From positions 1 through 34,577 of the IMG/VR virus record IMGVR_UViG_3300004807_000009: a stretch of DNA of 34,577 nt, one strand, 5' to 3'. The notes under the pieces are model-generated. The model did no database searches. It was not told where the DNA came from and was given only the letters and a program-made list of their open reading frames with translations. The position numbers and the translations under genes are program-made. The DNA comes from a virus. Within the stretch, counting starts at the first letter, position 1; every line of letters begins with the position of its first letter. Below are positions 30,550 to 34,577 of the stretch, piece by piece.

Positions 30550-30577
30550 CCCTATAAGAACGCCAATTCTTATGGGG
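30550..30577 (-). promoter_or_regulatory. structured 5' leader hairpin (copy 2)
   Basis: CCCTATAAGAA pairs with TTCTTATGGGG with one internal mismatch, around a 6-nt loop, 33 nt before the endonuclease start. On the - strand it is followed by CTTCTAACCA, as is the hairpin at 26986-27019, although the stem sequences differ. On the + strand it is followed by a T-rich tract and might also end rightward transcription. Regulatory leader is preferred because of the shared flanks. Confidence 0.55.
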
Positions 30578-30594
30578 TTTTGTTTATTTTAACA

Positions 30595-30687
30595 TCAAAT
30601 CCATAAACATAATAACAACACAATAACTAAACCTATAATTATTGTATCTAATAACTTTTCAAAATCTTTAATTTCTTTACTGCTCAT
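30595..30687 (-). CDS. tiny membrane peptide (30 aa), doubtful
   Basis: ATG 30687 opens 30 codons ending at 30595. Ten charged residues (SSKEIKDFEKLLD) are followed by a strong hydrophobic segment of about 16 residues and a Trp-Ile end, a typical one-pass peptide. No ribosome binding site is evident before it (CCTAGCCGAAT), which lowers confidence. It lies directly downstream of the candidate structured RNA, so its translation could depend on that structure. Confidence 0.35.
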   Translation of the reverse strand: MSSKEIKDFEKLLDTIIIGLVIVLLLCLWI

Positions 30688-30689
30688 AT

Positions 30690-31110
30690 TCGGCTAGGGT
30701 TTGTAGATGTTGAAGGCAAAATAGTCCTATCCGAGTAAGACTATTATTCGTCTGAGGGATGCTTTAGTCTCAGTCAAAATAGATAAATGGTTGTTGTGCT
30801 TGTTCAGGTCTAGTATTACCAAGTCTACCACGATATTCCACCAATTAAGGTCTAGGACAGTTCCCAATCTCTAATGCTATCTATCACACTAGGTGGGGGC
30901 TTTCGCCATGCGCTTCTGAAGGGTGTTGATTTGCCTATAGTAAGGTTAATCAACGGTTCGCATTTACTGACTCAACTCTATAGAGATCAGGCTATGTCAA
31001 GCCATATTCAACTGGGCTAGTTAGGTTGGCAATTTGACGACCATAAAGGTCATTACCAGCCCATGTGAATAGAGCCTGATTATCAAAGTGCCAACCCTGA
31101 CAATTACATC
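30690..31110 (-). ncRNA. candidate structured non-coding RNA downstream of the regulator gene
   Basis: About 420 nt without a credible gene, in a genome where other gaps are under 160 nt. It is less AT-rich than the flanks. Stems: 31089-31096 with 31024-31031 (8 bp), 31073-31080 with 30986-30993 (8 bp), 31056-31063 with 31013-31020 (8 bp, one G-U), 31048-31053 with 31037-31042 (6 bp, one G-U), 30948-30954 with 30925-30931 (7 bp), 30887-30892 with 30871-30876 (6 bp, one G-U), 30739-30745 with 30720-30726 (7 bp), and a GGC-GAAA-GCC tetraloop at 30898-30907. The G-U pairs and the GAAA loop exist only if the - strand is the RNA. Helix 1 crosses helices 2 and 3, a pseudoknot. It follows the regulator gene on the same strand, so they may share a transcript. 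Family not recognised. Confidence 0.6.
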
Positions 31111-31362
31111 TTAAACTACTTTATTATTTTCTGCAAGTTCAGGCCACACAAAAAAATACGTTTTAGGAAATAAATCCTTTCTAGTGACCAATCCATGTGA
31201 TTCTTTTTCTAACAATGCAGCCAAAAACAACAACTGACCATGTGGAATACCTCTAGATCGCCATTGCGTTACTGCTGGGGGAGCTACGTTACATAATTTT
31301 GATACCCTTTTTGTGCCACCTAACAACTCAATAATTTGGTTGTCTGAAAAATGTACTTTCAT
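31111..31362 (-). CDS. Cro/YdaS-like HTH regulator
   Basis: Encodes 83 residues from ATG 31362 (the upstream TTG at 31365 is not needed). Residues 8-39 are the HTH: IIELLGGTKRVSKLCNVAPPAVTQWRSRGIP, with the Q-W-x2-RGIP end of Cro/YdaS-type repressors. LVTRKDLFP and FVWPEL near the C-terminus are also typical of this family. It is transcribed away from the recombination operon and sits beside the shared promoter region, so it most likely represses or switches those promoters. No integrase or CI-like protease domain is seen. Confidence 0.85.
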   Translation of the reverse strand: MKVHFSDNQIIELLGGTKRVSKLCNVAPPAVTQWRSRGIPHGQLLFLAALLEKESHGLVTRKDLFPKTYFFVWPELAENNKVV

Positions 31363-31392
31363 CAATTAACTTTCGTTGTTATATTTTTATTT

Positions 31393-31422
31393 ATTCTACA
31401 CTATCTTAAAAAATACTTGCAA
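31393..31422 (-). promoter_or_regulatory. promoter for the regulator operon
   Basis: On the - strand TTGCAA (-35, 31417-31422), an 18-nt spacer and TAGAAT (-10, 31393-31398). The -35 is a palindrome and is also the -35 of the rightward promoter, so the two promoters are back to back on the same six bases and RNA polymerase cannot use both at once. Confidence 0.55.
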
Positions 31423-31445
31423 CAAATCTTAATTTAGTTTAGTAT
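31417..31445 (+). promoter_or_regulatory. promoter for the early recombination operon
   Basis: TTGCAA (-35, 31417-31422), 17-nt spacer and TAGTAT (-10, 31440-31445). The start of transcription would fall near 31452, at the edge of the dyad at 31452-31467. The leader then contains TAAAGGGGAAA before the ATG at 31484. Confidence 0.6.
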
Positions 31446-31451
31446 TCTTAA

Positions 31452-31467
31452 TAAGCACTTTTGCTTA
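31452..31467. promoter_or_regulatory. operator-like dyad TAAGCA-CTTT-TGCTTA
   Basis: Perfect 6-bp arms around 4 nt, at the expected transcription start of the rightward operon. It is placed where a bound Cro-like repressor would block rightward initiation; it could also be a small 5' hairpin in the mRNA. Confidence 0.45.
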
Positions 31468-31483
31468 CATAAAGGGGAAATTT

Positions 31484-31684
31484 ATGACACAAGACACAAT
31501 AGATACATTTAACATTGACGATGATATGCAAGAAATGAGAATGATGCAGGAAGAACGTCAAATGCGTTTGCTAGAAGCATTAGAACACATGGAATTAAGC
31601 ACATTGTCTGAAGAAGATAAACAAGTGATTTGGTTTGAGTGTGGTATGCCACGTTCTGCATTTGTTCAATACATGGGACATTAA
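31484..31684 (+). CDS. small acidic hypothetical protein, first early gene
   Basis: Encodes 66 residues, acidic and Met/Glu-rich: FNIDDDMQEMRMMQEERQMRLLEALEHMEL is one long helix, and the C-terminus has IWFECGMPRSAFVQYMGH. TAAAGGGGAAA gives a very strong ribosome binding site. As the first gene of the early operon it may be a regulator or host-directed factor. It is one base away from the ERF gene. No family recognised. Confidence 0.65.
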   Translation: MTQDTIDTFNIDDDMQEMRMMQEERQMRLLEALEHMELSTLSEEDKQVIWFECGMPRSAFVQYMGH

Positions 31685-31685
31685 T

Positions 31686-32270
31686 ATGAACTCATCTGAA
31701 AATATTAATGAATTAGCTACAGCTCTTGCTTTAGTACAAAGCCAACTAGGTCACGCTAAAAAAGATTCCAAGAATCCATTTTTTAAATCTAGTTACGCTG
31801 ATCTTGAATCCGTATGGGATGCTTGCAGATCGTTGTTATCTAGCAACGGTTTGTCAGTAATGCAGTTTCCTGGCAATTATATTGATGGCGAAATGTCTTT
31901 GACTACTATTCTTGCCCACTCATCTGGTCAATATATTGAGCAAACAATGTCGTTTCCTGTATCTAAAAACGATCCACAAGGATGTATGGCCTGTTTAACG
32001 TATATGAGAAGGGGAGCTTTAGCTGCTGTAGTCGGGATTGTTCAAGCTGACGATGACGGCAATGAAGCGTCAGAAAAAGGCAAATCACCATCTATTACAC
32101 CGCAACAGATTGCGTCTATAACCGCTTTAATTGAGCAAACAGGATCAGATGTAGAGAAGCTATGCGCTTACTTTAAAAAGCCCTCTATATCGCTGTTTGA
32201 CCGTATGCAAGCTATGAACGCTATCTCTATGTTAGAAAAAAAATTAGGAACTGAAAATGTCAATCAATAA
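31686..32270 (+). CDS. erf: ERF-family single-strand annealing protein
   Basis: Encodes 194 residues from ATG 31686; the open frame extends upstream only as a TTG inside the previous gene. NINELATALALVQSQLGHAKKDSKNPFFKSSYADLESVWDACRSLL and the following GLSVMQFP are diagnostic of the ERF superfamily, as are the DPQGCMACLTYMRRGAL block. P22 Erf anneals single strands and circularises or recombines phage DNA. The neighbours SSB and a RecB-type nuclease complete the set. The C-terminal helical domain (SITPQQIASITALIEQTG) is common in ERF relatives. Confidence 0.93.
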   Translation: MNSSENINELATALALVQSQLGHAKKDSKNPFFKSSYADLESVWDACRSLLSSNGLSVMQFPGNYIDGEMSLTTILAHSSGQYIEQTMSFPVSKNDPQGCMACLTYMRRGALAAVVGIVQADDDGNEASEKGKSPSITPQQIASITALIEQTGSDVEKLCAYFKKPSISLFDRMQAMNAISMLEKKLGTENVNQ

Positions 32271-32676
32271 AGTTATTTTAATAGGTCATGTTGGAAAAGA
32301 ACCAGAAACCAAAGCATTGCAATCTGGTGAATCATTAACCAACTTTAGTTTAGCGACTAGCGAAAAGTACAAAGATAAACCATCTGGACAGTTTAGAGAA
32401 GCGACTGAATGGCACAACATTACTTGCTTTGGTAAGTTGTCAGAAGTAGCTAGTTTGTACGTTAAAAAAGGTAGTCAGGTTTACATTGAAGGCAAGATTA
32501 AAACAAATAAATATACCGATAAAAACGGTGTTGAAAAGTTTGCTACGAATATTGTTGTAAGTGTGTTGCAGTTGTTGGGTAGTAAAGAAGTAAAAGAGCC
32601 GCCAAAAGATCGTGAAGAAATCAGTAATCATGCTTCGCAGTCTTTAGGTGAATTAGATAGTGATATACCTTTTTAG
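32257..32676 (+). CDS. ssb: single-stranded DNA-binding protein
   Basis: Encodes 139 residues. INKVILIGHVGKEPETK, NFSLATSEKY, TEWHNITCFGKLSEVASLYVKKGSQVYIEGKI form the OB fold of bacterial SSB. The C-terminus ends DSDIPF, the acidic tip with Pro-Phe that recruits partner proteins, so it may dock onto host repair and replication enzymes. The start overlaps the ERF stop by 14 nt. Expected to coat single strands for ERF-mediated annealing. Confidence 0.95.
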   Translation: MSINKVILIGHVGKEPETKALQSGESLTNFSLATSEKYKDKPSGQFREATEWHNITCFGKLSEVASLYVKKGSQVYIEGKIKTNKYTDKNGVEKFATNIVVSVLQLLGSKEVKEPPKDREEISNHASQSLGELDSDIPF

Positions 32677-32683
32677 GTGATTT

Positions 32684-32857
32684 ATGGATTTTATGATTCG
32701 TGAATATGCTAAAAATTGTTCTGACACATATATCGAGCCTTATGGTGTCGATGAAGAACGCACCGTGTACCAGTTTGACCAAGTGGGCTTAGCTCGCTTT
32801 GTCAATCAGGTAGCGCAACGTGCTGTCGATTTGTCAGAAGTTTTTACATATCAATAG
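32684..32857 (+). CDS. small acidic hypothetical protein
   Basis: Encodes 57 residues from ATG 32684, with AGGTGA 4 nt upstream. FMIREYAKNCSDTYIEPYGVDEERTVYQFDQVGLARFVNQVAQRAVDL has balanced hydrophobic and charged residues and looks like a folded alpha/beta domain. It lies just after the SSB gene, in the same operon. I do not recognise the family; similar short proteins accompany recombination genes in other phages. Confidence 0.65.
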   Translation: MDFMIREYAKNCSDTYIEPYGVDEERTVYQFDQVGLARFVNQVAQRAVDLSEVFTYQ

Positions 32858-32876
32858 ATAACTAATTTATTAAAAA

Positions 32877-32905
32877 TTCATGCTTTTGCATGAAAGGTGT
32901 ATTAT
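32877..32905 (+). promoter_or_regulatory. promoter overlapped by a dyad before the nuclease gene
   Basis: TTCATGC-TTTT-GCATGAA (32877-32894) is a perfect 7-bp inverted repeat. It overlaps a -35-like TTCATG (32877-32882), spaced 17 nt from TATTAT (32900-32905). A repressor binding the dyad would cover the promoter. Alternatively the hairpin could be a weak terminator of the ERF-SSB transcript. Both fit the gap. Confidence 0.4.
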
Positions 32906-32933
32906 TCACTTCAAAATCATAAAGGGGAAAAAT

Positions 32934-33680
32934 ATGATTGTTACACAAGAAAGTAATTCAGCACATTGGTACACAAAAGATGGCCAGCCTAGCTATACAC
33001 GCATGGGCAAAAATGGAATGTTTCGCAATACAACGCTTAGGGATGCAAAAAAAGAAGGGTTGCTTCCATCTGTAACTACGATTATTGGATGCCTAGCCAA
33101 GCCTGGATTAGAACGCTGGAAACAAGAACAAGTCTTACTTGCTAGTCTTACCTTACCACGCAATGATAACGAGCCAGAAGCCGATTGGTTGACACGAGTA
33201 ATACAAGATTCACGATCCACAGGTAAAGATGCAATGGAACGTGGTACTAATATGCACAACATATTGGAATCATATTTTAACCAAGAGTTTATGCCTGAAT
33301 ATCCTGATTATGTTAGACGCACAGAAAAAAAATTAAGAGATCATTTTGGCGATCATTTTTGGAAACCAGAGCAATCGTTTGCACATCCATTAGGTTTTGC
33401 AGGTAAGGTCGATTTACACTCGGAAGAAGGCATAGTGGTTGATTTTAAGACGAAATTATCCCTTGAAAACGCTGCCGTCTATTCTGAACATATTTTACAA
33501 CTAGTTGCTTATGCACATGGGTTAAATATGCCAAGAGCTAGATGTGCAATTGCATTTGTGTCCGATGATGATACGCAAATCCACGAAATAGATGAAAATG
33601 ATTTACAACATCATTGGAAGATGTTTCAATGTTTAGTAACGTATTTTAAATTAAAAAATAATCTCAGTCTGGGGGAGTGA
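32934..33680 (+). CDS. RecB/Cas4-like PD-(D/E)xK exonuclease
   Basis: Encodes 248 residues from ATG 32934, with TAAAGGGGAAA upstream; the longer frame from 32880 starts in the regulatory gap. Active-site residues in order: His108 in MHNILESYF, Glu148, Asp160 in GFAGKVDLH, Asp170-Phe-Lys172 in IVVDFKTK, and Gln189-x3-Tyr193 (QLVAY). This is the RecB-nuclease family pattern. It likely resects double-strand ends to make single strands for ERF and SSB. No iron-sulphur cysteines are seen, so it is not a typical Cas4. Confidence 0.88.
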   Translation: MIVTQESNSAHWYTKDGQPSYTRMGKNGMFRNTTLRDAKKEGLLPSVTTIIGCLAKPGLERWKQEQVLLASLTLPRNDNEPEADWLTRVIQDSRSTGKDAMERGTNMHNILESYFNQEFMPEYPDYVRRTEKKLRDHFGDHFWKPEQSFAHPLGFAGKVDLHSEEGIVVDFKTKLSLENAAVYSEHILQLVAYAHGLNMPRARCAIAFVSDDDTQIHEIDENDLQHHWKMFQCLVTYFKLKNNLSLGE

Positions 33681-33719
33681 GCTTTACCCCCTTTAGCTCC
33701 TTCACAACTCTCCCAGACT
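33666..33719 (+). terminator. nested inverted repeat at the end of the nuclease gene
   Basis: AGTCTGGG (33666-33673) pairs with CCCAGACT (33712-33719), and inside it GGGGG can pair with CCCCC (about 33671-33691). The two foldings share bases and exclude each other. The first arm includes the last codons of the nuclease gene. The T-rich stretch after it (CCTTTATG) is weak for an intrinsic terminator, so it may also be a protective 3' structure or an operator. Confidence 0.4.
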
Positions 33720-33779
33720 ACCTTTATGTCGCATTTTTGCAAAACCACTAGGGATAAACCCTAATTATGCAAATATTTG

Positions 33780-33808
33780 TTGATAAATTAACAAAACTTA
33801 ATTATTCT
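33780..33808 (+). promoter_or_regulatory. candidate promoter for the last early genes
   Basis: TTGATA (33780-33785), 17 nt, TATTCT (33803-33808), then a leader with TAAAGGGGAA before ATG 33839. A small dyad TAGGG-ATAAA-CCCTA (33749-33763) lies upstream and could bind a regulator. The matches are four to five of six. Confidence 0.45.
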
Positions 33809-33838
33809 GTATTTGTTGTTTAACTAAAGGGGAATTAA

Positions 33839-33925
33839 ATGCAAACATTTATTGAAGCAGTAATAGGAGTTTTAGTAATTGCAGGGCCAGCTATGATTAT
33901 GTGGATTATTCAAAGGGGATGGTAA
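33839..33925 (+). CDS. tiny membrane peptide (28 aa)
   Basis: ATG 33839 has an excellent ribosome binding site (AAAGGGGAATTAA). The 28-residue product is hydrophobic over residues 4-24 (FIEAVIGVLVIAGPAMIMWII) and ends QRGW. Its stop TAA overlaps the next start (TAATG at 33925), so it is translationally coupled. The combination of promoter candidate, strong binding site and coupling makes it a likely gene; role unknown. Confidence 0.65.
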   Translation: MQTFIEAVIGVLVIAGPAMIMWIIQRGW

Positions 33926-34224
33926 TGTTAAATTATGACGCTTGGTTGACTACCGATACAACAGTCTATGCAGATGAAGATTTGGTTCGTGAACGCAAAC
34001 AGGAATTGCTATATAACAATTCAAATTATAGCAATTGTTTGTTTGAAAATTTTTGTGAAGATTTAAATAATGCGACTATTGAAGAAGCTAGATCAATAGA
34101 AGAATATTTAGAAACAAAAGATTTTGAGAAACTGGGTCGGTTTTTGTATTGTATGTCGTATGAAAGACGTGAAAAATTAGCTGAAGAACGTGCCACAGAG
34201 GAATTTTTTAATGGAAAACTTTGA
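33925..34224 (+). CDS. acidic hypothetical protein
   Basis: Encodes 99 residues from ATG 33925; the frame further upstream begins with a GTG inside the previous gene. It is acidic and Tyr/Asn-rich: NYDAWLTTDTTVYADEDLVRERKQELLYNN, then EDLNNATIEEARSIEEYLETKDFEKLGRFLYCMSYERREKL. Predicted alpha-helical. Coupled to the 28-residue peptide (TAATG), with AAAGGGG upstream. No known family; acidic early phage proteins sometimes mimic DNA or bind host factors, which here is speculation. Confidence 0.6.
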   Translation: MLNYDAWLTTDTTVYADEDLVRERKQELLYNNSNYSNCLFENFCEDLNNATIEEARSIEEYLETKDFEKLGRFLYCMSYERREKLAEERATEEFFNGKL

Positions 34225-34360
34225 ACAACAATCCGAGTATTGGAAACAACAGTTTGAATCTGCTATGAAGTTAATAGAGCAGCAACAAGTTCAATTAAGA
34301 GAACATAGCGAACAGATCAGACTATTAGAGCAATCATTGTTTGGAGGCCCTACTAAATGA
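34211..34360 (+). CDS. small coiled-coil protein (49 aa)
   Basis: ATG 34211 lies 14 nt inside the previous gene and the stop overlaps the next ATG (34357) in an ATGA. The 49 residues are rich in Q, E and L with heptads (FESAMKLIEQQQVQLREHSEQIRLLEQSLF), so it should form a coiled-coil dimer. GPTK at the end. It resembles small phage proteins of unknown role that precede similar helical genes. Confidence 0.6.
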   Translation: MENFEQQSEYWKQQFESAMKLIEQQQVQLREHSEQIRLLEQSLFGGPTK

Positions 34361-34577
34361 CCACAGAAAAATTGGCACAATTAATTGAAGATGCACACCC
34401 AAGAGGTTTTGTAAAAGATGCTGCTGATTTGTTACGACAACTTCAGGCAGAGTTAGATGATTGTAAAGCGCAATTAGTTTTACAAAAAAATGATTTGTTT
34501 GAAATATTATGTGCTTTAGGTAAAGCAAACCTAACAGATGAGGAAATAGAATCTGCGTGGTTTAAAGTTTTTAAACC
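34357..34577 (+). CDS. 5' part of the small hypothetical protein that wraps the junction
   Basis: Starts at ATG 34357 (ATGA overlap with the previous stop) and runs off the contig end. Continued at position 41 (because 34538-34577 equal 1-40) it ends at 122 for a total of 100 residues. The N-terminal 73 residues are helical (KLAQLIEDAHPRGFVKDAAD, LRQLQAELDDCKAQLVLQ) with a likely coiled coil, and the C-terminal part is basic. Function unknown. Confidence 0.75.
   Translation, partial: MTTEKLAQLIEDAHPRGFVKDAADLLRQLQAELDDCKAQLVLQKNDLFEILCALGKANLTDEEIESAWFKVFK
34538..34577. repeat. 40-nt terminal repeat, identical to bases 1-40
   Basis: The last 40 bases equal the first 40 bases exactly. One open reading frame continues smoothly across the join, with matching start and stop overlaps on both sides. 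This is what an assembler leaves when it closes a circular or circularly permuted molecule, so the length without the duplicate is 34,537 bp. Confidence 0.95.

Noticed and set aside
30940-30985. tRNA-like GGTTCG segment
   Set aside because: No acceptor stem or anticodon arm can be formed around it; no tRNA gene was found anywhere in the window.
30690-31110. Group I intron or HEARO/IscB guide RNA as an explanation of the structured region
   Set aside because: I do not find the group I P7/guanosine-site pattern, and the order of crossing helices differs; the nearby HNH gene is an ordinary HNH/AP2 enzyme, not IscB.
30992-31120. 42 open codons on the - strand within the candidate RNA, reading like a protein (TWAGNDLYGRQIANL)
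   Set aside because: No ATG, GTG or TTG start with a binding site in frame; it opens after a stop within the regulator end. It coincides with the strongest stems. A decayed gene cannot be fully excluded.
1-34577. CRISPR arrays, insertion sequences, transposase or integrase genes
   Set aside because: No regularly spaced repeats, no terminal inverted repeats flanking a transposase, and no tyrosine or serine recombinase motifs were seen.

Overview
The window is a complete, circular tailed-phage genome seen as a linear contig. Its first 40 bases are repeated exactly as its last 40 bases, so the true circle is about 34,537 bp, and one reading frame (start 34357) runs through the junction to position 122. 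The virion genes follow the P22 order (terminase, P22-type portal, scaffold, gp5-like coat, gp4-like and gp10-like head-completion proteins, gp7/gp20/gp16-like ejection proteins), which points to a podovirus with headful packaging. A nested Rz/Rz1 spanin pair implies a Gram-negative host. The DNA is AT-rich and coding is dense, with many ATGA and TAATG overlaps. An aquatic proteobacterial host is plausible but is an inference; nothing in the sequence names the host.

Layout. (1) Positions 1-1192, + strand: the end of the early operon, a string of small proteins (zinc ribbon, HTH, hypotheticals). (2) 1189-3431, - strand: lysis block, with a GH108 endolysin, Rz with Rz1 nested inside, a holin candidate and several tiny membrane proteins. 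(3) 3431-8451, -: ejection proteins, one carrying an M15-type peptidase domain, plus a cupin-like protein. (4) 8451-18674, -: connector proteins and a large tail-fibre/tailspike block built from shared repeat modules. A clear intrinsic terminator sits at 18733-18762. (5) 18775-25612, -: head decoration, coat, scaffold, portal and terminase. (6) 25647-27711, -: small genes including a GroES-like co-chaperonin and a VRR-NUC-type nuclease. (7) 27766-29114, +: an HTH-metallophosphoesterase and a SprT-like metallopeptidase. (8) 29123-31362, -: a Ref-like HNH nuclease, small proteins, an HNH/AP2 homing endonuclease, a gene-free stretch of about 420 bp that looks like a structured RNA, and a Cro/YdaS-like regulator. 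(9) 31484 to the end, +: the early recombination operon (ERF annealing protein, SSB, a RecB-type nuclease and small proteins).

How it works together. Two divergent control regions (27712-27765 and 31363-31483) separate early from late transcription. In the second, back-to-back promoters appear to share one palindromic -35 hexamer, a compact switch between the regulator operon and the recombination operon. ERF, SSB and the nuclease form a single-strand-annealing recombination set. I see no polymerase, helicase, primase, integrase or RNA polymerase gene, so replication must lean heavily on the host.

The least explained part is 30690-31110. It has no credible gene, is richer in G and C than its surroundings, and holds several perfect 6-8 bp stems. 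These include a pseudoknot whose G-U pairs are consistent only with the - strand being the RNA. Together with two leader hairpins of different stem sequence but identical flanks (26986-27019 and 30550-30577), this is the best candidate for something undescribed.
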